NCBI GenBank assembly: GCA_020633075.1 | Contig: JACKEI010000004.1 | Coordinates: 248,001-312,000 of the forward strand | Reading direction: 5' to 3' | Length of the DNA stretch: 64,000 nt | Origin: Sandaracinaceae bacterium | GTDB taxonomy: Bacteria; Myxococcota_A; Polyangia; Polyangiales; Houyiibacteriaceae | Part shown: positions 15,360-24,063 of the stretch, in pieces | Numbering within the stretch: position 1 is the first letter of the stretch | How the letters are laid out: the number at the start of each line of letters is the position of its first letter | Notes under the pieces: model-generated | Seen by the model: the letters and a program-made list of their open reading frames with translations, nothing else | Databases searched by the model: none | What the model was told of the DNA's origin: nothing | Program-made: the position numbers and the translations under genes

Positions 15360-16811
15360 ATGCCCGACTTCAACCTGCCGCCGACGGCGCTGGCCATCCT
15401 GACGGCCCTCCAGGTGCTGTGGGTCATCGTCTCGAGCGGGTACATCATCCTCGAGCGACGCTCCCCGCACGCCACGCTCGCCTGGATCGTCACGTTCGCG
15501 GCGCTGCCGCTGGTGGGCTTCTTGATCTACGTGTTCCTCGGGCCGCGTCGCTTCGACCGCCGCAAGCAGCGACGCCAGCGCGCGCGCTCGGTGGTGGGGC
15601 AGCGCCCGACCGAGCTCCAGCGCTGCACGCTCCCGAAGGAGTCCGAGGAGTACTCGCCGACCGTCAGCATGCTGGAGAACGTGGTTGGTGAGGCCGCGAC
15701 CCTCCGCTGGGCGGACGTGGACCTGCTCTTCGGAGGCCAGGCGAAGTACGAAGCGCTCGCCGAGGCCATCCGTGAGGCTCGCTCCAAGATCCTGCTCGAG
15801 TACTACATCTGGGAGCCGGACCACATCGGCACACGCATCCGCGACCTGCTCACCGAGCGCGCGGCGGCTGGGGTGAAGGTCAGCGTCATCGTGGACGGAC
15901 TCGGCTCGGGGCGCGCCAACGCCAAGTTCTGGGCGCCCCTGCGCGCGGCCGGCGGCGAGGTGCGGCAGTTCAACGGGGTCAACTGGACCAACTGGCGGCC
16001 CACCATGACCAACTTCCGCAGCCACCGGAAGATCGCCGTCATCGACGGACGCATCGGCTTCACGGGCGGCATGAACCTCACCGACAACCACAGCGCCGAG
16101 TTCAGGGGCGAGCACGCCTGGCGCGACACGCACCTGAGGCTCATGGGCAGCGCCGTCGAGGGTCTGGCCACCGTGTTCTACGAGGACTGGCAGTACGCGG
16201 GCGGCGACGCCCCCAAGCTCATGCAGTCCCCCGTGGTGGACGCACCACGTCGCGGCGAGCTGAAGGACGTTCCCGTGCAGATCGTGTCCTCGGGTCCGGA
16301 CGAGAACATCGACGCCATCCACAAGCTCTTCTTCTCCACCATCACCGCCGCCAAGCGCCGCATCCAGCTCACCACGCCGTACTTCGTGCCGGACGACGCC
16401 ATGATGAACGCGCTCGCGGTGGCGGGCATGCGCGGCGTCTCGGTGCAGCTCCTGCTGCCCACCACGGGGGACCAGCCCATCGTCGCCGCCGCCGCCCGCA
16501 GCTACTACCCGGAGCTGCTCGCCGCGGGCGTCATCATCCACGAGCTGGACGCCCCGGTGCTGCACGCCAAGACCCTGGTGGTGGACGACCTCGCGATCGT
16601 CGGCACGGCCAACATGGACAACCGCAGCTTTCGCCTCAACTTCGAGGTGGTCGCCGTGATGTACGACGTCCGGGTGGCCGAGCAGCTGTCGGCGGTGTTC
16701 GCCACGGACGTCGCGCGCGCGACCCGCCTCGACGCCGCCACGCTCGCGGGTGCCTCCCTGGGCCAACGCCTCCTGGCCTCCACCGCGCGCCTGTTCTCGC
16801 CCATGCTCTGA
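15360..16811 (+). CDS. cls: Cardiolipin synthase (phospholipase D family)
   Basis: A 483-residue membrane-bound phospholipase D-type cardiolipin synthase, which condenses two phosphatidylglycerols to cardiolipin and glycerol. Two N-terminal TM helices (about residues 8-30 and 38-60) are followed by the two HKD active sites: SHRKIAVIDG (His222, Lys224) and LHAKTLVVDD (His402, Lys404), each with the downstream Gly-Met-Asn or Asn-Met-Asp context typical of Cls (TGGMN, TANMDNRS). Length is normal. The ATG lies 3 nt after the BufC stop, so it is probably co-transcribed with the MNIO genes; whether that link is functional is unknown. The family assignment is secure. Confidence 0.94.
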   Translation: MPDFNLPPTALAILTALQVLWVIVSSGYIILERRSPHATLAWIVTFAALPLVGFLIYVFLGPRRFDRRKQRRQRARSVVGQRPTELQRCTLPKESEEYSPTVSMLENVVGEAATLRWADVDLLFGGQAKYEALAEAIREARSKILLEYYIWEPDHIGTRIRDLLTERAAAGVKVSVIVDGLGSGRANAKFWAPLRAAGGEVRQFNGVNWTNWRPTMTNFRSHRKIAVIDGRIGFTGGMNLTDNHSAEFRGEHAWRDTHLRLMGSAVEGLATVFYEDWQYAGGDAPKLMQSPVVDAPRRGELKDVPVQIVSSGPDENIDAIHKLFFSTITAAKRRIQLTTPYFVPDDAMMNALAVAGMRGVSVQLLLPTTGDQPIVAAAARSYYPELLAAGVIIHELDAPVLHAKTLVVDDLAIVGTANMDNRSFRLNFEVVAVMYDVRVAEQLSAVFATDVARATRLDAATLAGASLGQRLLASTARLFSPML

Positions 16812-16842
16812 GCTCCGCGCCCCGCTCACCCCGCATCACACC

Positions 16843-17367
16843 ATGGGACAACGCAGACCAAAGCCCGTCGAGCCCCGCTCGGGGTACATCACCGCCGAGG
16901 GCTACGCGCGCTTGAGCGAAGAGTTCGAGCAGCTGTATCGCGTGGAGCGGCCCAAGGTGGTCAAGGGCGTGGCCGAGGCGGCGGCCGAGGGGGACCGCTC
17001 GGAGAACGCGGAGTACATCTACGGCAAGAAGAAGCTGCGCGAGATCGACCGGCGCCTGCGTCACCTGGGCCAGCGCCTCAACGCCGTCACCGTGGTGCAG
17101 CCCGACGAAGACCGCGACGACGGCAAGGTCTACTTCGGGGCCTACGTCCGCCTCGAGAGCGAGCAGGGCGAGCAGCTGGTGGTGCGCATCGTCGGCCCGG
17201 ACGAGTTCGACGGGAAGCGCGGCTTCATCAGCATGGACTCCCCCGTGGCCAAGGCCATCCTGCGTCGCGAGGAGGGCGACGAGGTGCGCATCGAGCGCCC
17301 GCGCGGGGTCACGACCTTCGAGATCGTCGAGGTCAGCTACCGACCCTTCCCCGACTCTCCCGCGTGA
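16843..17367 (+). CDS. greB: Transcription elongation factor GreB
   Basis: A 174-residue Gre factor. These enter the RNA polymerase secondary channel and stimulate cleavage of backtracked RNA. The N-terminal coiled coil carries GDRSENAEYIYGKKKLREID, the GreB-type tip sequence with the acidic Asp-Glu pair (GDRSEN). The C-terminal FKBP-like domain is present (IVGPDEFDGKRGFISMDSP). The YIYGKKKLREIDRR spelling separates GreB from GreA. The ATG at 16843 gives the normal length. It lies 31 nt after cls; a hairpin follows the gene. Confidence 0.92.
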   Translation: MGQRRPKPVEPRSGYITAEGYARLSEEFEQLYRVERPKVVKGVAEAAAEGDRSENAEYIYGKKKLREIDRRLRHLGQRLNAVTVVQPDEDRDDGKVYFGAYVRLESEQGEQLVVRIVGPDEFDGKRGFISMDSPVAKAILRREEGDEVRIERPRGVTTFEIVEVSYRPFPDSPA

Positions 17368-17391
17368 CCCCCCGGCAACGGCGTAAGCGTG

Positions 17392-17410
17392 CGCCCCTCA
17401 CAAAGGGGCG
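17392..17410. terminator. Hairpin after greB
   Basis: CGCCCCT and AGGGGCG form a 7-bp stem with loop CACAA, 24 nt after the greB stop and 30 nt before the aldolase start. No T-tract follows. It could be a weak terminator or part of the leader of the next gene. Confidence 0.4.
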
Positions 17411-17440
17411 AGGGACTAGGCGCCGCCCCACTTTCGGGTT

Positions 17441-18100
17441 ATGACCCGCCCCATGGAGATCTTCATCGATTCGGCCGACCTCGACGAGATTCGCGATGTC
17501 GCGGACATGGGCGTCATTGACGGCGTCACCACCAACCCCTCACTGATCGCCAAGGTCGGGCGCCCGCTCAAGGACGTCATCGTCGACATCTGCAAGATCG
17601 TGGACGGCCCCATCAGCGCCGAGGTGCTCGCCACGGACTACGAGGGGATCGTGCGCGAGGGGCGCGAGCTGGCCCAGCTGCACCCCAACGTGGTGGTCAA
17701 GGTCCCGCTCATCGCCGACGGGCTCAAGGCCGTGAAGACCTTCACCTCCGAGGGCATCAAGACCAACGTCACGCTGTGCTTCAGCGTCACGCAGGGTCTG
17801 CTCGCCGCCAAGGCCGGCGCGACGTACATCAGCCCGTTCATCGGGCGCGTGGACGACGTCAGCGGCGACGGCATGGACCTGATCGAGCAGCTCGTCACCT
17901 GCTACGGCAACTACGGGTACCGGACCAAGGTGCTGGCCGCCAGCATCCGTCACCCGCGCCACGTGGTCGAATGCTTGATGCTGGGCGCGCACGTGGGCAC
18001 GCTCCCCCGCGATGTCATCTTGCGCCTCGTGCAGCACCCCCTCACCGACCTCGGCCTCGCGCGCTTCCTCGAGGACGCCAAGAAGATCCCGAAGTCGTGA
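17441..18100 (+). CDS. fsa: Transaldolase-family protein (fructose-6-phosphate aldolase-like)
   Basis: A short-form transaldolase of 219 residues, a cytosolic TIM barrel of the FSA/TalC subfamily. These catalyse Schiff-base aldol reactions on fructose-6-phosphate or transfer dihydroxyacetone in the pentose phosphate pathway. Motifs include [24 protein letters not shown], the Schiff-base lysine in VVVKVPL (Lys87), [11 protein letters not shown] and [14 protein letters not shown] 17441 or ATG 17453 (giving the typical MEIFIDSA start) are both possible; neither has a strong Shine-Dalgarno. Whether it is an aldolase or a true transaldolase cannot be decided from the sequence alone. Confidence 0.9.
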   Translation: MTRPMEIFIDSADLDEIRDVADMGVIDGVTTNPSLIAKVGRPLKDVIVDICKIVDGPISAEVLATDYEGIVREGRELAQLHPNVVVKVPLIADGLKAVKTFTSEGIKTNVTLCFSVTQGLLAAKAGATYISPFIGRVDDVSGDGMDLIEQLVTCYGNYGYRTKVLAASIRHPRHVVECLMLGAHVGTLPRDVILRLVQHPLTDLGLARFLEDAKKIPKS

Positions 18101-18137
18101 CCCCCACGCGGGTCAGCGCGTGGCGAAGGGCCCCGCG

Positions 18138-18860
18138 ATGATGCGCCGTGTGGCGTCTCGCGCGTCGCGCGCGCGCGGCGGGCCACCCGCCGTGGCCGCG
18201 CGCGCACGGCTGAGGTCGCCGGTGCGTCCTACGCCGGCGCGCGTCCTGCTACGTTCGCCCGCACGGGCGCTGCTCCTGACGCTCGCGCTCTGGACGTGCG
18301 TGCACGCCGCCCCGGCGGCCGCCCAAGCGAGTAGAGAGCCCGACGGGGTGCTCAGCGTGCCGCTCTTGTTGCAGCACGACTGCCTCGCCAGCGGCTGCGA
18401 CGGCGCGGGCGTGGGCGGCGCCATCCAGGTGGACCTGTTGCACACGCTGCGAGCGGCCCCCTGGCTGAGCGTCGGCGGCAGCTTCGGAGTCGGCGTGGTG
18501 GGCGGGGAAGCGGACTCCACGCGCGTGTTCCTGCCAGTCGGGGCGAGCGTGCTCGCGGGGCTCTTTCCCAACGCCACGCGTCGCTTCGGCTTCGAGGCCC
18601 GCGCGCGCGGGGGTGCCTGGCTCGGGGCGGGCGCCTGGGGCAGCATGGCCCGCGCGGACCTCGGCGGTGGGGGCTTCCTGACTGGAGGGTTGCACGTCTC
18701 GCTGGGCCTCGGCGACGCCGCGTCGCGCGCCCGGCTGCGCGTGACCCTCGGCCTCGACGTGACACGTCTCTTCGGTTCGCGGCCGGTGACGTTGTACGCT
18801 CCCGGTATCGCGCTCGCGTGGCGCGCCGCCCAAAGCCCCACGGGAGCCCCCACACCATGA
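18138..18860 (+). CDS. Secreted or outer-membrane protein of unknown function
   Basis: A 240-residue exported protein not recognised. A long Arg-rich N-region precedes a hydrophobic signal core (LLLTLALWTC) and a cleavage site near AAAQA. The mature part alternates short beta-strand-like segments with Gly-rich turns (VGGSFGVGVVGGEAD, GGAWLGAGAWG, RLRVTLGLDVTRLF), as in small beta-barrels. The two Cys in HDCLASGCDG may form a disulfide. Two adjacent ATGs (18138, 18141) follow GAAGGG. Its last codons overlap the ATG of the Nudix gene, placing it first in a coupled three-gene unit. Confidence 0.65.
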   Translation: MMRRVASRASRARGGPPAVAARARLRSPVRPTPARVLLRSPARALLLTLALWTCVHAAPAAAQASREPDGVLSVPLLLQHDCLASGCDGAGVGGAIQVDLLHTLRAAPWLSVGGSFGVGVVGGEADSTRVFLPVGASVLAGLFPNATRRFGFEARARGGAWLGAGAWGSMARADLGGGGFLTGGLHVSLGLGDAASRARLRVTLGLDVTRLFGSRPVTLYAPGIALAWRAAQSPTGAPTP

Positions 18861-19564
18861 CCGCCGACTCCGACTGGCGCGCGCCGCAGATAGACATCGA
18901 GGTCGTCGAGGACGGGAGCGCCACCGCGCGCTGCGACAAGGGCTTCCTCAAGCTGCGCCGCCTGCGCCTCCGCAACCGCTACCCGGACGGCACAATCAGC
19001 GAGCCCTATCCCTACGACATCGTCGACCGCGCGGCGCTCGACGCGGTGGTGATGGTCCTGCACCGCACGGGTCCGAGCGGCCTCGAGGTCTGCGTGCGCT
19101 CATCACTCCGGCCACCGCTCGGCGTGCGCACCCACGGGGAGGCGGCGCCCGTCTCGGTGCTGTGGGAGGTGCCCGCCGGCCTCATCGAGCCGGAAGAGGC
19201 CGAGGGCGTCAGCGTCGACGGCGTCCTGCCCGGGGTCCTGTCCTGCGCGGCTCGCGAGACCTTGGAGGAGACGGGCTACGTCGTCCCGGAAGCCCGCTTC
19301 AGCGCGCTCGGTCGCATGACCTACCTGAGCCCGGGCGTCTTGGCGGAGCGCCTGCACTACGTATCGGCCTCGCTCGATGGCTGCACGGTCGGGGACCCCA
19401 CCCTCGATGGATCGCCCGTCGAAGAGGGCAGCGCGCTGCTCTTCGTCTCTCTCGACGAGGCCATCGCGGCCGTCGACCGTGGAGACATCCAGGACGCCAA
19501 GACCGAGGTGGCGCTGCGCCGCTTCGTCGCCCAGCGGCAAGATCCGCGAGGGCAACCGGCATGA
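18857..19564 (+). CDS. NUDIX hydrolase with an insertion in the Nudix box
   Basis: A 235-residue Nudix-fold pyrophosphohydrolase, probably acting on a nucleoside diphosphate derivative such as ADP-ribose. The box reads G108 ... AARETLEETGYVV (Arg133, Glu134, Glu137, Glu138, Gly140). The usual 13-residue gap between the Gly and the REuxEE core is about 24 residues here, so roughly 11 residues are inserted. The catalytic Glu residues are retained. An N-terminal segment with DAVVMVLHRT is the normal first strand. The ATG overlaps the previous stop and the gene's stop overlaps the next ATG, tying it to an NAD kinase-like gene; a shared role in NAD(P) or dinucleotide metabolism is plausible but inferred. 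Confidence 0.85.
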   Translation: MTADSDWRAPQIDIEVVEDGSATARCDKGFLKLRRLRLRNRYPDGTISEPYPYDIVDRAALDAVVMVLHRTGPSGLEVCVRSSLRPPLGVRTHGEAAPVSVLWEVPAGLIEPEEAEGVSVDGVLPGVLSCAARETLEETGYVVPEARFSALGRMTYLSPGVLAERLHYVSASLDGCTVGDPTLDGSPVEEGSALLFVSLDEAIAAVDRGDIQDAKTEVALRRFVAQRQDPRGQPA

Positions 19565-20481
19565 GCGCCCCTCGCGTCCTCGTCATCTACAAGCGCACCA
19601 CCTACCAACGTTATCGTGGCGGCAAGAGCCAGCGCATCCAGGCGCTGTTGGACCAGGGTCACCGCAGCGTGGAGTCGCTGCTGGAGGCGCACGAGGCGCA
19701 CCTGGCCACGCTCGAGCGCACCAAGGAGGTGCTCAAGCAGCTGGGCGCCGACGCGCGCTTTCGGCACGGCTACTCGCCGGAACCGGACGACGCCTGGGAT
19801 CTGGTGGTCACGCTGGGCGGCGACGGAACCCTGCTCTGGGCCTCGCACTTGGTCGGCGCCGAGACCCCCATGCTGGCCATCAACTCCGCACCCAAGACCA
19901 GCGTCGGTTACTTCTGCGCGGGCGACTCGGCGCAGGTCCCAGAGCTGATCGAGGCGGCGCTCGCCGGCGACATGCGGCAGACCAAGCTGAACCGCATGCA
20001 GGTGTCGGTCGACGGCGACGTCGTGCACACCCGCGTGCTGAACGACGTGCTCTTCTGCCACGAGTGCCCGGCGGCCACGACGCGCTACCTGCTGCGCCGC
20101 GGCGACATCGAGGAGTCCCAGATGTCGAGCGGCATCTGGGCCGGGCCGGCGGCGGGCTCCACGGCGGCGGTGCGCAGCGCAGGCGGGCGCGTGCTGCCCA
20201 TCGGGTCGCAGCGCATCCAGTACGTGGTGCGCGAGCCGTATCACCGCGGCGAGACGCGCCTGCAGCTGCAGAAGGGTGTGCTGGGCGCCGACGAGGAGCT
20301 CTCCTTCGTGAGCCTCATCCGCGAAGGGCGCCTGTACTTCGACGGCGAGAACCGGGTGCAGTCGGTGGACATCGGCTCCGAGATCGTGTTCGCACGCTCG
20401 CCCGAGTCGCTCTTCCTGCTGGGCCTGCGCGGCACCCGCCGCCCACCGTCCAGCGAGGACGAGCAGCCGGCAACAGCCTGA
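19561..20481 (+). CDS. NAD kinase-like protein
   Basis: A 306-residue member of the NAD kinase / diacylglycerol kinase superfamily. The phosphate-binding motif TLGGDGTLLWASH (Gly86-Thr90) and SGIWAGPAAGSTAAVRSAGG, corresponding to the conserved substrate loop, are clear. The usual NE(V/I) motif is replaced by LNDVLFCH, and the protein starts with VLVIYKRTTYQRYR. That is closer to the divergent eukaryotic mitochondrial-type NAD kinases than to the standard bacterial NadK. It would make NADP from NAD with ATP. It is translationally coupled to the upstream Nudix gene (ATGA). The substrate is inferred from the fold; confidence in the superfamily is high. Confidence 0.82.
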   Translation: MSAPRVLVIYKRTTYQRYRGGKSQRIQALLDQGHRSVESLLEAHEAHLATLERTKEVLKQLGADARFRHGYSPEPDDAWDLVVTLGGDGTLLWASHLVGAETPMLAINSAPKTSVGYFCAGDSAQVPELIEAALAGDMRQTKLNRMQVSVDGDVVHTRVLNDVLFCHECPAATTRYLLRRGDIEESQMSSGIWAGPAAGSTAAVRSAGGRVLPIGSQRIQYVVREPYHRGETRLQLQKGVLGADEELSFVSLIREGRLYFDGENRVQSVDIGSEIVFARSPESLFLLGLRGTRRPPSSEDEQPATA

Positions 20482-20515
20482 TCCGTCGCGGCCGAATGCG
20501 GGCTATCCTCGCCGC

Positions 20516-22588
20516 GTGCGCTCCCGCCTGGTCACGACGCTGCTCGCCCTGACGCTCCTGACGGGTGGCGCCGCCATGGCGCTCGCGCTGTCCAACGCGC
20601 GCCGCGACGCGGAGGAGCTGTCCGACGCCCTCCTGGGTCAGTCGGCCGCGCGCACCGTTGCGGAGCTGCAGCGCTTCTTCGAGCCCCCGGCCGCGCTGGT
20701 GGAGACGGCTTGCGACTGGGCCAACGACGGGGCCCTGCACGTCCACGACGTGGCGGCCCTCAACGAGCGCTTCCTGCCCCTGCTGCGCCACACCTCGGCC
20801 GTCTCGTCCATGCTCGTCGCGACCGAGGCGGGCGACGAGTACATGCTCCTGTTGCACCCCGACGGCGGCTTCGAGAACCGCATCGTGCGCATCGCCGACC
20901 CCGCGTTCGGCGTGCACCACAACGAGCGCATCGAGTACGACCCGAGCGGGAACGAGCTCCGCCGCCGCGTCGAAGAGCTCACCTACGACCCCCGCGAGCG
21001 GCCGTGGTTTCGGGGCGCCCTGTCGCAGCCCGACGGCGCGCACTGGACGGCGCCCTACACGTTCCAGACCACCCGTGAGCCCGGCATCACCGTGAGCCGC
21101 GTGGCGAACGCACCCGGCGAGCGCGTCATCGTGGCCTTCGACGTGAAGCTGCTGGACCTCAGCCGCTTCACCTCCGCCATCCGCCTCAAGGAGCAGGGGT
21201 GGGCCGCGGTCACGCTGGGGCACGAGGTGATCGGTCTGCCGGGCCCCGGCAGCACCGAGGTCATGGCGGAGCGTTTCGCGCAGGGGCTGCCCTCGCCCGA
21301 GTCACTGGACGTGCCCGGCCTGGCCGAGCTCGCCGGTGTGTCCGCAGACGACACCTCGGTCTCGCTGAGCGACGACCGCTACGTCGGCACGGCGCGCACC
21401 TTTCCGCTCGACGCCACCACGTCGCTGCGCGTGCTGACGGCCCTCGCGCGCGAGGACGTCCTCGTCAGCGTCACCCAGCAGCGCAACCAGCTGCTCTTGC
21501 TGCTGCTGGCGGCTCTGGGCGTCGCGCTGATCGCGGCGCTGACGCTCTCGAAGTCGGTCGCCAAGAAGCTGACCCAGCCGGAAGCTCGCGAAGGACAGCA
21601 GGTGGGCCAGTACAAGCTGGAAGCGCGGCTCGGCGAGGGCGGCATGGGCACGGTCTTTCGTGCGAGCCACGCGATGTTGCGGCGCCCCACCGCGATCAAG
21701 CTGCTGCGCGCGGATCGGCGCCAGGAGCGCGACCGCGCCCGCTTCGAGCGCGAGGTCCAGCTGACCGCGCAGCTCACCCACCCCAACACCATCGCCGTCT
21801 ACGACTACGGGCTCACCCCGGAGGGCGCCTTCTACTACGCCATGGAGTACGTCGAGGGCGTCACCTTGCAGGCGCTCATCGGCGCCGTGGGCCCGTTGCC
21901 ACCCTCGCGCGTCATCCACATCCTCCAACAGATCCTGGGGTCTCTCGCGGAGGCCCACGACGTCGGCCTGATCCACCGCGACATCAAGCCGGCCAACATC
22001 ATGCTGTGCGAGCGCGGTGGCGTGGCCGACGTGGTCAAGGTGCTCGACTTCGGTCTCGTGAAGCGCCTCTCCCCGCGCGACTCCGAGAAGGACCTCTCGG
22101 GCACAGACAACTTCGCGGGCACACCGCTCTACGTGTCCCCGGAGGCGGTGACCAACCCAAAGTCGCTGGATGCCCGCAGCGACCTCTACTCCGTGGCGGC
22201 GGTGGGCTACTTCCTGCTCACGGCCACGCCGGTCTTCCAGGGCCGGACCGCCGTGGACACCATCACCCAGCACCTGAAGGCCACGCCCGAGCCTCCCTCC
22301 GTGCGCCTCGGACGCCCCGTCGCGGCCGACCTCGAGCGGGTCTTGCTCAGCGCGCTGGCCAAGGCGCCCGAGGACCGCCCCGAGAACGCGCGCGAATTTG
22401 CCCAGATGCTGGACACCTGCAGCGACGCGCACGTCTGGCGCGCCCAGGACTCGCGCACGTGGTGGCGCACGCACGGCGCCGCCGTGATGGACGTCTCGCT
22501 CGCGGACGCCGACACCGAGACGAGCGGCGCCCCCGAGGCCCTGACGGTGGACATGACCCGCCGTGCGCTGCGCAGCGACCCGGACTGA
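20516..22588 (+). CDS. Sensor serine/threonine protein kinase with N-terminal periplasmic domain
   Basis: A 690-residue membrane kinase with GTG start. Residues 5-26 are a TM helix, residues 27 to about 322 a periplasmic dCache-like sensor (YDPRERPWFRGALSQPDG is a typical Cache motif), and about 325-345 a second TM. The cytoplasmic C-terminal half is a complete Hanks-type kinase: glycine loop GEGGMGTVF, VAIK-equivalent TAIKLL, catalytic HRDIKPANIM near residue 485, DFG near 508 and GTPLYVSPE near 535. Most bacterial kinases of this type have the kinase first and the sensor outside last; here the order resembles a chemoreceptor or histidine kinase. The ligand is unknown; Cache domains often bind amino acids or carboxylates. 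Confidence 0.92.
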   Translation: MRSRLVTTLLALTLLTGGAAMALALSNARRDAEELSDALLGQSAARTVAELQRFFEPPAALVETACDWANDGALHVHDVAALNERFLPLLRHTSAVSSMLVATEAGDEYMLLLHPDGGFENRIVRIADPAFGVHHNERIEYDPSGNELRRRVEELTYDPRERPWFRGALSQPDGAHWTAPYTFQTTREPGITVSRVANAPGERVIVAFDVKLLDLSRFTSAIRLKEQGWAAVTLGHEVIGLPGPGSTEVMAERFAQGLPSPESLDVPGLAELAGVSADDTSVSLSDDRYVGTARTFPLDATTSLRVLTALAREDVLVSVTQQRNQLLLLLLAALGVALIAALTLSKSVAKKLTQPEAREGQQVGQYKLEARLGEGGMGTVFRASHAMLRRPTAIKLLRADRRQERDRARFEREVQLTAQLTHPNTIAVYDYGLTPEGAFYYAMEYVEGVTLQALIGAVGPLPPSRVIHILQQILGSLAEAHDVGLIHRDIKPANIMLCERGGVADVVKVLDFGLVKRLSPRDSEKDLSGTDNFAGTPLYVSPEAVTNPKSLDARSDLYSVAAVGYFLLTATPVFQGRTAVDTITQHLKATPEPPSVRLGRPVAADLERVLLSALAKAPEDRPENAREFAQMLDTCSDAHVWRAQDSRTWWRTHGAAVMDVSLADADTETSGAPEALTVDMTRRALRSDPD

Positions 22589-22637
22589 CACGCGCTTGTC
22601 GGGTGCATTCTCGGGCGAGGCTGCTACATGGCGCCCC

Positions 22638-23510
22638 GTGGCCCTCCCAGCACACACGATCCTGCACGCAGAAGGCAGCACCCCCACGCGCGCCATGCTC
22701 TTTCTGCACGGCATCCTGGGTACGCGCGCCAACTGGCGCGGCGTGGCGCGCGCGCTCGTGGACCAGCGCCCCGGGCTCGCGGCGGTGCTGGTGGACCTGC
22801 GCGGGCATGGTGAGTCGCTCGGCTTGCCGGGCGCACCGACCGTCGTGGAGGCCGCTCGTGACCTGCTCGCCTTCGACGCGCTGCTCGGGCTGCCGGTGCG
22901 TGGCGTCCTGGGGCACAGCTTCGGGGGCAAGGTCGCGATGCAGTACGCGATCGACCGCAGCGACCCCCTGGACACCTTGGTCGTGGTCGACTCCTCTCCC
23001 TCGCGGGAGCGCGACGTGGACGCCCCGGCGGCGCTCGCCACGGACGCGGAGACACCCCGCGTCCAGGAGACGGCCCACATCCTCCAGACGCTGAGGTCCC
23101 TGCGCTTCCCGCTGCCCTCGCGGGAGGCCTTCATCCAAGGCCTCGAGGCTGCGGGTCTGAGCCGCCCCATCGCCCTCTGGCTGGCGATGAACCTGCGCCG
23201 CACGCCTGACGGGCAGCGCGACTTCCCGCTCGACCTCGACGAGATCGAGGCGCTCCTCGCCAGCTACTACGCGACCGACACGTGGGCTGCGGTGGAGCGC
23301 CCCCGCGGACGCGGGCAGGTGCACCTCATCGCTGGCGGGCGCTCGAGCGTGCTCTCCCCGGCGGACCTCGCGCGCGTCGAGCTCGCCGCCCGCGAACACG
23401 ACGGTGTGCACCTGCACGTGATCCCGGAGGCGGGTCACTGGGTCCACGTCGATGCCCCAGACGCCCTGCACGACCTGCTGCTCGCGGCTACCCGGACGCT
23501 CGCGCGCTAG
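22638..23510 (+). CDS. Alpha/beta-hydrolase
   Basis: A 290-residue alpha/beta-hydrolase related to the esterase YbfF and epoxide-hydrolase-like group. It has the oxyanion HGILGT, the VDLRGHGES strand, the nucleophile elbow GHSFGG (Ser94) and the catalytic histidine in EAGHWVHVD. Cytoplasmic, no signal peptide. GTG at 22638 (VALPAHT) is chosen because earlier in-frame starts overlap the kinase gene; these remain possible. The substrate is unknown; small acyl esters are a reasonable guess from the family. Confidence 0.85.
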   Translation: MALPAHTILHAEGSTPTRAMLFLHGILGTRANWRGVARALVDQRPGLAAVLVDLRGHGESLGLPGAPTVVEAARDLLAFDALLGLPVRGVLGHSFGGKVAMQYAIDRSDPLDTLVVVDSSPSRERDVDAPAALATDAETPRVQETAHILQTLRSLRFPLPSREAFIQGLEAAGLSRPIALWLAMNLRRTPDGQRDFPLDLDEIEALLASYYATDTWAAVERPRGRGQVHLIAGGRSSVLSPADLARVELAAREHDGVHLHVIPEAGHWVHVDAPDALHDLLLAATRTLAR

Positions 23511-23592
23511 CGACCGCAGCTGGCCTTCGGACCGTTCCGTTCGGAGCGCTGCCCCGCGACCACGGTCTACAGGCGCGCCTGCGAACGGCCTG

Positions 23593-24063
23593 CTAGCTGC
23601 CGAGGGTGATGCCGATGACCAGCGTGCCCCCGTCGTGGGCCTGACCGGCCACGAAGAAGGGGTCGCCGGGAGACGCGAGCACCTGCAGCAGCGGTAGGTA
23701 GTCCGACTGGTTCGGGCGATTGATGCTCACGCGCACGCGCAGCCGGCCGTCAGGCATGACCTGCTGGATGCGCAGCCGGAGCTGGCGGCCGTTTGGCAGC
23801 GCGATGTCCACGTCCTGGTCCGTGCGCAGGGTGACCCGCGGACGCGAGAGCACCCGCATGGACCGGAAGGTGTTGAAGGGAGGACGCTGGAGCGCGCCCA
23901 CGGCCGCGAGGCTCGGGTCGATCGTGCCCGGCTCCTCCTTGGCCAGGATGACGACGACGTCGGCGTGCACCGCGGGCGTCTGCGCGCGGGTCACCACGGG
24001 CGCGACCAGCAGCGCTAGGCCGAGGAACCCCAGGTAACGCTTCGTCGTCCACATGTGTCTCAC
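23593..24063 (-). CDS. Small secreted protein of the ECF sigma operon
   Basis: A 156-residue exported protein with a signal sequence ending TRAQ. The mature part is beta-rich (VVVILAKEEPGTIDPSL, RSMRVLSRPRVTLRTDQDVDI) with no Cys. I do not recognise the family. The GTG start overlaps the anti-sigma stop (GTGA); an ATG three codons in is an alternative. Being third in a sigma / anti-sigma unit, it is probably an envelope protein under control of that sigma factor or part of its sensing. Confidence 0.65.
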   Translation of the reverse strand: MRHMWTTKRYLGFLGLALLVAPVVTRAQTPAVHADVVVILAKEEPGTIDPSLAAVGALQRPPFNTFRSMRVLSRPRVTLRTDQDVDIALPNGRQLRLRIQQVMPDGRLRVRVSINRPNQSDYLPLLQVLASPGDPFFVAGQAHDGGTLVIGITLGS

